Assembly (NCBI RefSeq): GCF_005144965.1
Contig: NZ_CP039704.1
Span: 434,001 to 498,000 of the forward strand
Reading direction: 5' to 3'
Length of the DNA stretch: 64,000 bases
DNA from: Hankyongella ginsenosidimutans
GTDB taxonomy: Bacteria; Pseudomonadota; Alphaproteobacteria; Sphingomonadales; Sphingomonadaceae
The position numbers and the translations under genes were made by a program. A model generated the notes under the pieces. That model was not told the DNA's origin. It searched no databases and worked only from the letters and a program-made list of their open reading frames with translations. Below, piece by piece: positions 40,812-50,417 of this stretch (positions are counted from its first letter, which is position 1; each line of letters starts with the position of its first letter).

Positions 40812-41582
40812 TCATGGCAGGATAAAGCCGTGACGCAGAATGAACGCGCGCCCGGATGCCGATCCGACGGTGTCGAGAAATGCCTGTGCCATGGGGCCGA
40901 CGCGCGACGGGTCAATGCAGCCGGGTAAAGGATCGGGGCGTGCGACGCCGCCGGGAATACACCAAGCACACGGACTTTCGGCTCAACCTTGGCGTCCGTT
41001 TCATAGACGATGCCGAGCGGCGCTTCGCCCCGCGCCACATAGAGCAACGCATCGCGCACATTCTGCGCCCGCGCCAGACGGTCTGCCAGCGCATCCCAGG
41101 CACCGAGCGACACAAGCGCGGACCGGCCGTAGCGCCCGGCCGGCACGAATTCCGGATCGGCCATCGCCAGTTTGCCGCGCGGTCCCAGCAGCGCGGCGAG
41201 ATCAACCCCGGTGTCAGAGCAACCTGTGCGCTACCACCGACCGGCGCAATCAGTGCCAACCGGTTGCCTGCGATGATCCTGCGGCTTTTGCCCTGAATAA
41301 GTCCGCGCTGCTGGACGTAATCCATCCACGCGACATCTGCGGAGAAGAACAGGTCGGCCGGTGCCCCGCCTCGATCTGCCGCGCCAGCAGCGAGGATGCG
41401 GCAAAGTTGAACTTGACCGCTGTCCCGGTACGCGCCGTGAAATCCGCTGCGATGTCTTGCAGAACATCGGCCAGCGACGCCGCAGCATAGATGGTAATGG
41501 CCTTGCGCTGCCCTGCTCGCGTAGGAGCCGCCAGCAGCGCAAGGCCCAGCGAGAGACCCTTCAGAACCAGCCGTCGCTGCAT
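40812..41582 (-). CDS. modA: Molybdate ABC transporter substrate-binding protein
   Basis: About 256 residues. The signal MQRRLVLKGLSLGLALLAAP has an RRxxLKG twin-arginine-like start. Mature motifs are ITIYAAASLADVLQDIAADF, VKFNFAASSLLARQI, DLFFSADVAWMDYVQQ, LGAWDALADRLARAQNVRDA and GIVYETDAKVEPKVRVLG, as in ModA. Frames change near 41360, 41215 and 40890; the end is then FILRHGFILP. No modB or modC lies nearby, so the permease must be elsewhere. Molybdate would serve enzymes such as the oxidoreductase at 11635-12287. Confidence 0.87.
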
Positions 41583-41597
41583 GCGCGCACGCCGACC

Positions 41598-42650
41598 TCA
41601 GGCAAACAGCTTGCCCCAGGCGCGCTTCTGGCGGGTGCGCCAGTGCCCGCGATGGTAGGCGTCCGACGCCAGCAGCGGCATCACCGAACCGGCCTCCGCG
41701 AACACCATCTGCTCAAGCGCGGTGTCGACCTTGCCCCAGCTTGCCGCCTCCTTCAGGGTCGACGACGAGCATGCGCCGTCGCGCACATCGGCGACCGTGA
41801 TCTGCACGGCGTACTTGTGCATTTCGACATCCTCGTGGCCGAGGATTTCGGCGCACACCACGGTGTCCTGGATGAAGTTCTTCGGCACGCCGCCACCGAT
41901 CATCAGCAGGCCGGTCGTGCCCGCCTTGATCTTGATCTCGGTCAGCTCGCGGAAATCGGCGATCGCGTCCAGCATCATGTACGGCTTGCCCTCCTTGGCG
42001 CGGTCGACCTGATGCTTGACCAGACCGAAACCCGCCGAGGAGTCGACAAAGGCCGGGCAGAAAATCGGCACGTCATGCTCGTAGGCGAGCTTGACCAGGC
42101 TGTTGTCCTTCTTGCCGTGCTGGCTCAGGTACTTGCCCATCTCGCGGATGAAGGCGCGGCTGGAGTAGCCCTTGGGATCGAGGCTGTTGGCGATCTCGTA
42201 GATCGTGTGGTCGCAGGCCTGAAGCTGCTCTTCGTCGATGTAGGTGTCGTAGATGCGGTCGATGTACAGCGAGCGCAGCGTATTGTCGTCCGGGATTTCC
42301 AGCGCCTGATAGTGCTTGAAGCCCAGCCCTTCGAAGAAATCCATGTCGACGATCGAGGCGCCGGTCGCGACCACGCCGTCGATCATGTTCGAGCGCAGCA
42401 GCTCGGCATAGAGGTCCATGCAGCCGCCGGCGCTGGTCGAACCGGCGATCACCAGGAAGATCGAGCAATCCGGATCGGCCAGCATCTGGTTGTAGATGCT
42501 GGTCGCCCGCGCCAGATCGCGCGAGGTGAACGACATGTTGGCCATCTGGTCGATGATCGGGCGCGCATCGAAGCTTTTGATGTCGATGTGCTGGACGGTC
42601 TTGGACAGCAGTTCCTGCTTCCGGCTGTCGTTGAGGAGGGCGTTGGTCAT
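41598..42650 (-). CDS. Deoxyhypusine synthase-like protein (possible homospermidine synthase)
   Basis: Intact, 350 residues. The NAD-binding fold has SIFLVIAGSTSAGGCMDLYA, IGGGVPKNFIQDT and DGVVATGASIVDMDFFEGLG. Lys307 in EAASWGKV matches the catalytic lysine that carries the aminobutyl group in deoxyhypusine synthase. Bacteria lack eIF5A, so the bacterial relatives are thought to move an aminobutyl group onto putrescine or another amine. It lies downstream of an ornithine-decarboxylase-like gene on the same strand, which supports a polyamine role. Confidence 0.85.
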   Translation of the reverse strand: MTNALLNDSRKQELLSKTVQHIDIKSFDARPIIDQMANMSFTSRDLARATSIYNQMLADPDCSIFLVIAGSTSAGGCMDLYAELLRSNMIDGVVATGASIVDMDFFEGLGFKHYQALEIPDDNTLRSLYIDRIYDTYIDEEQLQACDHTIYEIANSLDPKGYSSRAFIREMGKYLSQHGKKDNSLVKLAYEHDVPIFCPAFVDSSAGFGLVKHQVDRAKEGKPYMMLDAIADFRELTEIKIKAGTTGLLMIGGGVPKNFIQDTVVCAEILGHEDVEMHKYAVQITVADVRDGACSSSTLKEAASWGKVDTALEQMVFAEAGSVMPLLASDAYHRGHWRTRQKRAWGKLFA

Positions 42651-42714
42651 GCGTAGTCCTTCATGCTGTTGCTGCAGGACCCCGAGCCGCGTCGGAACCC
42701 TGCTGAAACAAGGA

Positions 42715-42746
42715 AACGCCCCCGGCTTGCGGGCTTCAGCCGGGGC
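42715..42746 (-). terminator. Hairpin after the decarboxylase gene
   Basis: On the minus strand CCCCGGCT and AGCCGGGG pair around GAAGCCCGCA, followed by a T-rich CGTTTCCTTGTTTC. It could reduce read-through from the decarboxylase gene into the deoxyhypusine-synthase-like gene. Confidence 0.5.
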
Positions 42747-42811
42747 CTGAAAAGACGATGTGGCGGCCCGAACTCGCGCCCGGGCCTTGCCGCCGAGGTC
42801 AGCGCCGCAAA

Positions 42812-43998
42812 TCAGCGCGCTTCGCTGACCAGGGTAACGATGTTGTGTGACGGTTGTGCGTCAGCATAGGCCGAGGCCATCGGCGCATCGTCGGCAATCG
42901 CCGTCAGATCCGACTGGAAGCCGTTGAAATCGGTGCGCATGGCCGCGCCGTACGCGCCCAGCATGCCGATCTCGACATAGTCCCCGGCTGGACGTCCGCC
43001 GGCAGCTCGAACGGCCCGCGCATGAAGTCCATGTCGTCGCAGGTCGGCCCGTAGAAGCTGAACGGGACCGGCTTCACCGAGGAATCGCGCAGCAGCCGAA
43101 CCGGAAAGCGCCAGTCCACATGGGCGGCATCGAACAGCGAGCCGTAGGCGCCGTCGTTGATGTAGAGCACATCGCCGCGCCGGCGCTCGACACGCACGAC
43201 GACGGAGGCGTACTCCGCGCACAACGCCCGGCCCGGTTCGCACCAGAGTTCCGCCGAGTAGGAGATCGGCAGCGCCTCGAAGTGCGTCTTGATGACCTGG
43301 AAATAGCTGGCCATGTCCGGCGGGGTCATGCCGGGATAGATCGACGGGAAACCACCGCCGACATCCACCACGTCCACAGTGACGCCGGCCTGCACGATTG
43401 CCGCGCGCACCAGCGCCATGGCGTCCGCATAGGCCTGCGGACTCATGGCCTGGCTGCCGACGTGGAAGCAGACGCCGAGCGCATCCGCAGCCTGACGGGC
43501 CGCCATGAGCAACGGTGCAGAATCTTCGACCGACACGCCAAACTTGGACGCCAGCGACAGTTTCGAGTGCCCGGACGATACCCGTAGCCGTACGCACAGG
43601 GTGAGATCGGTCGCCCCGTTGGTGGCGGCGACGATCTTGGCCAGTTCCTCGTGGCTGTCGAGGCTGAAGGTGCGAACGCCATGCTCGAAATAGGCTTCCG
43701 CAATGGCTTCCGGCGCTTTGACCGGATGCATGAAGCACAGCGTCGCCTGCGGCGCGTTCGCACGCACCAGGCGCACCTCCTTCAGCGAGGCAACATCGAA
43801 GTGCGTGATTCCGCTTTCCCAGAGCAGACGGATCAACTCGGGCGACGGATTCGACTTGACGGCGTACAGCGCCGTGCCTGGAAATTTCTCGACGAAATAC
43901 CGGGCGGCGCGGCGTGCCGCGTGCGGTCGGAGCAGGGTGACAGGTTGCGCAGGCCGGACTTCGGCCGCTAACCCCAGCGCGCTATGGTAGTGACGCAT
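42812..43998 (-). CDS. Type III PLP-dependent decarboxylase (ornithine decarboxylase-like)
   Basis: About 395 residues, alanine-racemase-like fold type III. PLP Lys is in TALYAVKSNPSPELI. Further motifs are FDVASLKEVRLV, SLDSHEELAKIV, KLSLASKFGVSVED, FHVGSQAMSP, VVDVGGGFPSIYPG, the phosphate-binding ELWCEPGRALCAEY and, for the second subunit, FYGPTCDDMDFM with the active-site Cys. The frame changes near 42985 and then reads YVEIGMLGAYGAAMRTDFNG. It should make putrescine from ornithine, although lysine use cannot be excluded. GGAGG lies 9 bases before ATG 43998. A structured leader precedes it. Confidence 0.9.
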
Positions 43999-44043
43999 CT
44001 CATGGGACCTCCAGAGCATTGTTGACACAAGCGAGGAGAAAGC

Positions 44044-44114
44044 CTTGAGGCGACGGGTTTACATCCCCTGAGCGGAGACACATCACCGAAGTCGCTTGGG
44101 GCTAACGCCTCAAG
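44044..44114 (-). promoter_or_regulatory. Structured 5' leader of the ornithine decarboxylase gene (speF-like?)
   Basis: On the minus strand CTTGAGGCG (44106-44114) and CGCCTCAAG (44044-44052) form a perfect 9-base closing stem. Inside it, CCCC-AAGCG and CGCTCA-GGGG can form a second stem around a GACTTCGGTGATG loop. It lies 46-116 bases before the start codon. An RNA motif named speF is known upstream of ornithine decarboxylase genes in alphaproteobacteria; I infer, but cannot confirm, that this is a member. Confidence 0.5.
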
Positions 44115-44299
44115 CTGCCTTGCGGTGGAAGTCCCATGGGGCAGCAGCGCCGTAATTATGAGTCGTGCCGGGGCCTGTAAAGCATTTTTGTGTGAATTTT
44201 CGTTAACGCCCTGTTCGCGCAGCGCGATCAAGCGCCTGGGGCGCAGGTTTATCGCACATGCGGCCTTGCCAGCCGGCGCGGAGCCGTTAACGGCTTTAG
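44115..44299. other. Divergent intergenic region
   Basis: The gap between the decarboxylase leader and the dehydratase gene, with promoters expected on both strands. An AT-richer patch (AAAGCATTTTTGTGTGAATT, 44179-44198) is the likely promoter area. No further gene is seen. Confidence 0.4.
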
Positions 44300-45287
44300 A
44301 TGCTTACCCACCTGCTTACGGACGATCCGGCGGTCCGGCTTGACGATGTGCAAGCCGCCGCCGGTCGTTTGCAGGTACGCCATCCGACCCCACTGCTGCG
44401 CAGCGATGCGCTTGATGCGCTGACCGGTGCCCGCGTCTTCTTGAAGCCCGAATGCCTGCAGCGCACCGGCTCGTTCAAATTCCGCGGCGCCTACAACCGG
44501 CTGAGCCAGTTGACGCCGGAGGAACGCCGCGCTGGCGTGGTCGCCTTTTCCTCCGGCAATCACGCGCAAGGCGTGGCGCTGGCGGCGCGGCTGCTGGACC
44601 TGCCGACGATGATCGTCATGCCATCCGATGCGCCGACCCTCAAGATCGAGGGCACGCGCGCGCTTGGCGCTGCGGTTGTTCTCTATGACCGCGCGACTGA
44701 AAGCCGGGAGGAGATCGCCGGCCGGCTGGCGGCCGAACGCGGTGCGGTCCTGGTGCCGTCCTTCGACGATCCGGCGATCATCGCCGGGCAAGGCACGGCC
44801 GGACTGGAAATCGCCCAGGACCTGCAGGCGCTCGGCATCACGCCCGACCATTATCTCTGCTGCCTGGGCGGCGGCGGCCGGCGGCACATCGCTCGCCCTG
44901 AGGGCGCATTTCCCTGCGCTGCACGTCACGACAGTCGAGCCTGAACATTATGACGACGGGGCGCGCTCGCTGGCGGCCGGCATCCGCGTTGGCATCGACG
45001 GCTATGCGCCGACCGTGTGCGACGCGCTCCAGACCCCGAAGATCGGGGCGCTGACCTTCCTGCTGCTGCAGGCCGCTGGCGCGACTGGCGTGTGGGTTTC
45101 GGATGCAGAGGCGCTCGCTGCGGTGCGGTTCGCAGCAACCGAACTCAAACTGGTGCTGGAGCCTGGCGGCGCGGTCGCGCTTGCCGCACTTCTGGCGGGC
45201 AAAGTGCCAGTCGCCGGACGGACCGCCATCGTCATGCTGTCTGGCGGCAACATCGATCCCGCCCTGCTGGCGCGTGCGCTGGGCTGA
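44300..45287 (+). CDS. Threonine/serine dehydratase-like PLP enzyme
   Basis: About 329 residues, fold type II. PLP Lys is in RTGSFKFRGAYNRL; then come VVAFSSGNHAQGVALAAR, the glycine loop CCLGGGG and, near the end, VIVMLSGGNID-like sequence. The frame changes at the G run near 44880 and continues TSLALRAHFPALHVTTVEPE. It lacks the regulatory domain of biosynthetic IlvA, so a catabolic threonine dehydratase or serine racemase-like role fits the length. It has no obvious operon partner. Confidence 0.87.
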
Positions 45288-45440
45288 CAGTCTGCTGAGC
45301 GGCCTTCGCAGAGCGAGCGGCGGGACCCTGCGCTAATTGAATTTGCGACTCATTCGTCACACAGCTGAAACATTACCGTACTATTAAACATAGCCATGTC
45401 TGCCATAGGCATCAGAAGTTTTATAAACAGGGGCTAACTT

Positions 45441-47284
45441 ATGAAAAGCACAAGAATTTTTCGCAAACCTTCACCGTCGCCGCCGCGACGTTCGCGCTGC
45501 TGGCGCAGGCCAGCGCGCCGGCGCTTGCCGCATCGCTGACGATTCTCCACAACAACGACGGCGAAACGAAGCTGCTGCCGCTGAGCATCAGCGGACAGAC
45601 CTATGCCGGCGCCTCGCGCTTCGTCACCGCTGTCAACACGGTCCGCAACGACCGTATCGCCGCCGGCCGCGACGTTCTGACCATTTCGTCGGGCGACAAC
45701 TTCCTCGCCAGCCCGATCTTCACCAACAACCTCTCGACCGGCACGTTCTTCGACGCGCAGGTCATCAGCGCGATCAACTATGACGTGATCACGCTCGGCA
45801 ACCACGATTTCGATTTCGGCCCGAACGTGCTGGCACAGGTGATCTCGCAGACGACCACCGGCACCTACCTCTCGGCCAACCTGGATTTCTCGGCCGAATC
45901 CAGCCTGAGCGCGCTGGTCGGCGCGGGCAAGCTCGCAAAGTCGACCGTCATCGATCGCAACGGCGAGAAGTACGGCATCGTCGGCGCCACCACCACGCTG
46001 CTCAGCAACATCTCGAGCCCTGGCCAGAACGTCGGCATCAACCCGGTCGTTGCCGCTGTGCAGGCCGAAATCGACGCCCTGGAAGCTGCCGGCGTGAACA
46101 AGATCGTGTTCACCAGCCACCTGCAGGCTGTGAACGAAGACATCGCGACTCTGGCGCAGCTGCGCGGTGTCGACATTGCAATCGTCGGCGGCGCCGACCC
46201 GCTGCTCACCAACAATATCGCGCCGCCGAGCCGCGACGTGTTCGGCCTGACGCCGGTCGGCCCCTATGCCCTGACCCAGTGGAACGGCGCGAACGGCTAC
46301 AGCGGCCCGGCGATCGTCGGCCTGGACGGCAACGCCATCCCGGTCGTCTCGACGGCTGGTGAATACCGCTACCTGGGCGTGCTGGACGTCGACTTCGATG
46401 CGAACGGCCGCGTGACCAACATCCTCAACACCAGCGGTCCGATCGTCGTCGACAACAGCTTTGCGCCGGACGCCAACATCGAGGCCAATGTGATCGCGCC
46501 GAGCCAGGCGATCATCGACGGCCTGGCCGCCAACATCATCGCGACCAGCAGCGTCGATCTCGACGGTCGCCGCAGCAGCGTGCGCACCCGTCAGACCAAC
46601 CAGGGCACCCTGGTCGCCGACGCGCTGCGCTGGCAGGCGCAGCAACTGGATGCAGCCGACGACTCGGTCCTGAACGATCAGAACCCGCTGGTTGGCCTGC
46701 AGAACGGTGGCGGCCTGCGCCGTGACTCGGTCCTCGCGGCCGGCGACATCAACGAGCTGAACACCTTCGAAATCACCCCGTTCGATAACTTCCTGGCGGT
46801 GGTGAAGGATGTCTCGGTCACCGAGCTGAAGGCGATCCTGGAAAACGCTGTGTCGCGCGTCGAGTTCGTGGACGGCCGCTTCGCGCAGATTTCGGGCATC
46901 ACCTTCGAGTATGACCGCAACCGGGCCGCTGGCGATCGCGTGCTGCGCATCGAACTGGAAGATGGCACCGTGCTGTTCGACTCGGGCTTCGTCATCGCCG
47001 ACATCAAGGTGGACATCGCCACGATCAACTTCCTCGCCAACGGCCAGGACGGCTATCCGTTCCCGGCGCTGGGTCTTGGCTTCGATGCTCTGGGCATCAC
47101 CTACCAGCAGGCGCTGTTCAACTACATCACCCAGGGCCTCGACGGCGTCATCGGTGGCGACCGTTATTCGCAAGCCTTCGCCGATGGGCTGATCGTGCAG
47201 ACCCCGGAGCCGGGCAGCCTCGCCATCCTCGGCCTGGGCGGTCTGGCCTTGTTCGTGAGCCGCAAGCGTCGTAAAGCCGCTTAA
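45441..47284 (+). CDS. PEP-CTERM bifunctional metallophosphatase/5'-nucleotidase
   Basis: About 614 residues. The start ATG 45441 has AGGGGC upstream. One A added to AAA near 45468 gives a signal peptide (TFTVAAATFALLAQASAPAL). The metallophosphatase domain shows LTILHNNDGETKLL, ISSGDNFLA, VITLGNHDFDFG and FTSHLQAVNED. The C-terminal UshA-type domain has RRSSVRTRQTNQGTLVADAL and LQNGGGLRRDSV. It ends with a sorting signal: PEPG, a hydrophobic helix and the basic tail SRKRRKAA. It is therefore a predicted XrtA substrate, and acts on nucleotides or phosphoesters outside the cytoplasmic membrane. Confidence 0.93.
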
Positions 47285-47890
47285 TGCGACTTGCTTTTCC
47301 GGCGCGCCTGCGCGCCTGCCTGACGATCCTGCTGCTGCCGGGGTTTTCACATCCCCGGCGGCAGCAGCCGATCCCAAGGGCAATTTCTCCGTCAAAGGTG
47401 CGGGCGCCGCACCCTGCTCGATCTATCTCGACGCCGCCACCAAGAAGGACCAGCGGTTCTTCATGTTCGCCGGCTGGATGGAGGGCATGCTTTCCGGCAT
47501 CAACGTCTATCAGGCCGACACCTTCGACATGGTGCCCTGGCAATCGACGGACCTGCTCGCCCTGGCGGCCGCGGAAGCCTGCAAACGCGACCCGAAGGCC
47601 AGCTTCCATACCGCCGTGCTCTCGGTTTCGCGCTCTCTCTACAACGGGCGGCTTCGCGAGCGCTCGGACCGGGTGGTGCTTGGCAAGGCACCGCAGCAGG
47701 TCGCGCTATACGCAGCCGTCATTGCGCAGGCCCAGGCCAGACTCGTGGCACTGAAACTGCTGAAGGAAAAGCCGACCGGCAAAATGTCGTCCGCAACGAC
47801 GGCCGCTCTGAAGGCGTTCCAGAAGTCTAAAAGCTGCCGGAAACCGGGCTGCCCGACCAGATCACCCTGTACCGGCTGCTGGTCAACTGA
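47284..47890 (+). CDS. Exported protein with C-terminal peptidoglycan-binding-like domain
   Basis: About 202 residues. The ATG overlaps the TAA of the PEP-CTERM gene (TAATG). With one T added near 47345 the signal reads TILLLPGFFTSPAAAADP. The middle, CSIYLDAATKKDQRFFMFAG, WMEGMLSGINVYQ and ALAAAEACKRDPKASF, has two conserved-looking Cys. The end, KMSSATTAALKAFQKSKKLP and LPDQITLYRLLVN, resembles PG_binding_1. It probably works in the periplasm with the upstream nucleotidase or in the envelope. I do not recognise the N-terminal family. Confidence 0.68.
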
Positions 47891-48010
47891 CGACCCTGCG
47901 TCGTCCGATCGCCGATCCTGCCCGCTTCGTCGCGCGGCACGCCGTACAGCGAAGGAGAAGCGGCCTCTCGAACGTTTGCTGATCAGATGCAACGCTCAGA
48001 GGATCGCTTC

Positions 48011-48474
48011 ATGATCGCACCCCGCCTGATGATGGCCCTGGCGACCGGCCTGCTGCTGACCGGCCCCGCCCTCGCCGAGGACGCGCCGACGCCGCCCAAG
48101 GGCCTGCACCGCCACATCGACACCAATAGCGATGGCAAGATCGACCGCACGGAGAACGATGCGCTGGAAGCGCGCATGTTCCAGCGCCTCGACCGCAATC
48201 AGGATGGCGTGCTGAGCGCCGCCGATGCGCCGCCGCCGGTGCCCTCGCCGCAGGATCGCTTCGCCCAGATGGTGAAGGAGGCCGACACGGACGGCGACGG
48301 CGTGGTGTCCCTCAACGAGTTCAAAGCCAAGGGCAACGCCCGCTTCGACAGCCTGGACGCCGACAAGAACGGCGTGCTGACGGCGGACGAGCGCCCGAAC
48401 CGGGAAAAATTCCGCGCCAAACATGCTGAATGGCGGCGCGCCAGGATCTCAAGGAAGGCCAGACGCAGCAGTAG
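48011..48474 (+). CDS. Exported EF-hand calcium-binding protein
   Basis: About 154 residues. The signal peptide MIAPRLMMALATGLLLTGPA is cut after ALA. Four EF-hand loops are seen: DTNSDGKIDRTE, DRNQDGVLSAAD, DTDGDGVVSLNE and DADKNGVLTADE. All have the Dx[DN]xDG-type spacing and a final Glu or Asp. A frame change near 48440 gives the end HAEWRRAQDLKEGQTQQ and TAG 48472-48474. It should bind calcium in the periplasm. A rho-independent terminator follows. Confidence 0.85.
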
Positions 48475-48517
48475 CGCGTTCTCGCTTTCCGGGTTTCTCT
48501 CGACTCCCCAGCCTTGA

Positions 48518-48541
48518 CCCCCGCGCGAGCGGGGTTCTTTT
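48518..48541 (+). terminator. Rho-independent terminator of the EF-hand gene
   Basis: CCCCGC and GCGGGG pair around GCGA, followed by TTCTTTT. It lies 43 bases after the EF-hand stop and well before flhF. Confidence 0.8.
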
Positions 48542-48616
48542 GGCGCACACGGAACACGGCGCGTTAACCTTCTGTTTGCCATGGGCGTTTAGCTTTGGGT
48601 TACAAGGTTGGAGCCT

Positions 48617-49626
48617 ATGCGCCTCAAAGTCTTTACCGCCCGCACTATCGCGCTTGCCATGGATCGCGTCCGCGCCGAACTGGGCGAGGACGCCGTCATC
48701 GTCACGGTCGACCAGGGACCGAAGGGCGGCCCCGTACGCGTCACCGCCGCCGTCGAGTTGAGGGCGCCGGCACCGCCAGTCGAGGTGACGCCGCCACCGC
48801 CTGCCCGTGCGCCCAGCCCGTTCGATGCCGCCCAGCTCGCGGCGGTGCTGCGCTACCACACCACGCCGACGCCGGTCGCGACCCGCCTGCAGACGATCGC
48901 CGCCGGCTACAGCGACGACGCCAACGACGAAGCGCTGAGCCGCGCCCTGGCCGAAGTCGTGCCGTTCCTGCCGCTTGACCTCCACAGCGACCGCCCGATC
49001 CTGCTGGCCGGATTGCCGGGCCAGGGCAAAACGTTGACGGCGGCGCGCCTGGCGGCGTCCGCGCGCGTGCAGGGCCGGAACTGCCGTGTCATCACCCTCG
49101 ACAGCATGGCCGCTGGCGCAATGGAGCAGCTGCGCGGTTTCTGCGCGCCGCTTGAGACGTCCGTGCTTGCTGCCGACTCGCCGGGTGCGCTGGAGCTGCT
49201 GTGCCGCCAGGCGTTCGACGGCCAGACGATCATCGACACCGCCGGCCTCAACCCATACGCACTCGGCGACCTGGAGACGCTGGCGCACGCCATCAAGCGT
49301 GTGCGCGCCGAACCGGTCTGGGTGCTGGCGGCCGGTGCAGACGCGCTGGAGGCTGCGGAGATGGCGGACATCTTCGCCTCGCTCGGCACGCGCAGCATGG
49401 TCGCCACCCGGCTGGACGCGGCGCGGCGGCTGGGCGCGCTGCTGACCGCGCCGATCAAGAGCCGCATCGCGCTGGCAGGGTTCAGCGCCAGCCCCTTCCT
49501 CAGCGACCCTGTGGAGCCGGCAACCCGCTCGCGCTCGCCCGCCTGATGCTCGACAAGCCAGACCCCAACCATATCGCCCGTGCGCTGGCGGACTCCCAGC
49601 GCCCAACCGCGAAGGCCAACCCATGA
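48617..49626 (+). CDS. flhF: Flagellar biosynthesis GTPase FlhF
   Basis: About 336 residues from ATG 48617. The N-terminal MRLKVFTARTIALAMDRVRA and a Pro-rich linker precede an SRP54-type G domain: GLPGQGKTLTAARLAA (P-loop), VITLDSMAAGAMEQL, TIIDTAGLNP and MVATRLDAARRLGALL. FlhF places the flagellum at the pole. The frame changes near 49515 and the end is then NPLALARLMLDKPDPNHIAR. The TGA overlaps flhG (ATGA). Confidence 0.9.
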
Positions 49627-50417
49627 CCGCGCTCGCCCTGCACCCCACGCCCGCGCCGCTGGAAAAGCGGCTGCTCACCGTCGCCTCCGGCAAGGGCGGC
49701 GTCGGCAAGACCTGGCTTGCGATCACCCTGGCGCACGCGCTGGCCCTGCGCGGCCGCAAGGTCCTGCTGTTCGATGGCGACCTCGGCCTCGCCAACGTCG
49801 ACATCCAGCTCGGCCTGATGCCGACCAGGGACCTGGGCGACGTGCTCTCGGGTTCGACGGCGCTGGTCGACGCCGTGACGCCGTTCGACATCGACGCCGC
49901 ACAGCCGGTGCATTTTGATATTCTCGCCGGGCGCTCGGGCTCCGGTTCGCTGGCCGGGCTGGGCAAGGACGCAATCCTCGGCGTGCGCCAGGCGCTGGTG
50001 CAGGCCGCCGCCAAGTACGATGACGTGATCCTCGATCTCGGCGCAGGCATCGACCAGCCGGTGGCGATACTCGCCAACCACGGCGGCACCTGTCTCGTCG
50101 TGGTGACACCGGAGCCGACCGCGATCACCGACGCCTATGCGTTCATCAAGGTGCGCCGCCTGCGCGACCCGGCCGCCGATATCCGCCTCGCGATCAACGG
50201 TGTCGCCAGCCGCCGCGAGGGCGAGCAGACGTACCAGACCCTGGCCAAGGCCTGCGCCAGCTTCCTGAAATTCACCCCGCCGCTCGCCGGCATGGTGCAC
50301 CGCGACCCGAAGGTGCGGGACGCGATCCGCGCCCAGACCGCGCTGCTCACCCGCTCGCCGGAATGCCCGGCCGCCCATGACGTGACGGCGCTGGCGCGCG
50401 CGTTGCGCCCGGCGTGA
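49623..50417 (+). CDS. flhG: MinD-like flagellar number regulator FlhG
   Basis: Intact, 264 residues. The deviant Walker A SGKGGVGKTWLAI is at about 22-34. LLFDGDLGLANVDIQLGLMP and VILDLGAGID give the other nucleotide-site elements. The C-terminal part has LAINGVASRREGEQTYQTL. FlhG acts on FlhF and limits flagellar number at the pole. It overlaps both neighbours. Confidence 0.92.
   Translation: MTALALHPTPAPLEKRLLTVASGKGGVGKTWLAITLAHALALRGRKVLLFDGDLGLANVDIQLGLMPTRDLGDVLSGSTALVDAVTPFDIDAAQPVHFDILAGRSGSGSLAGLGKDAILGVRQALVQAAAKYDDVILDLGAGIDQPVAILANHGGTCLVVVTPEPTAITDAYAFIKVRRLRDPAADIRLAINGVASRREGEQTYQTLAKACASFLKFTPPLAGMVHRDPKVRDAIRAQTALLTRSPECPAAHDVTALARALRPA

Noticed and set aside
45434-47395. 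A 653-codon open frame antisense to the PEP-CTERM nucleotidase
   Set aside because: The opposite strand encodes a clear metallophosphatase with signal peptide and sorting tail; the antisense product is Asp/Arg/Val-rich without any motif, a usual by-product of high GC.
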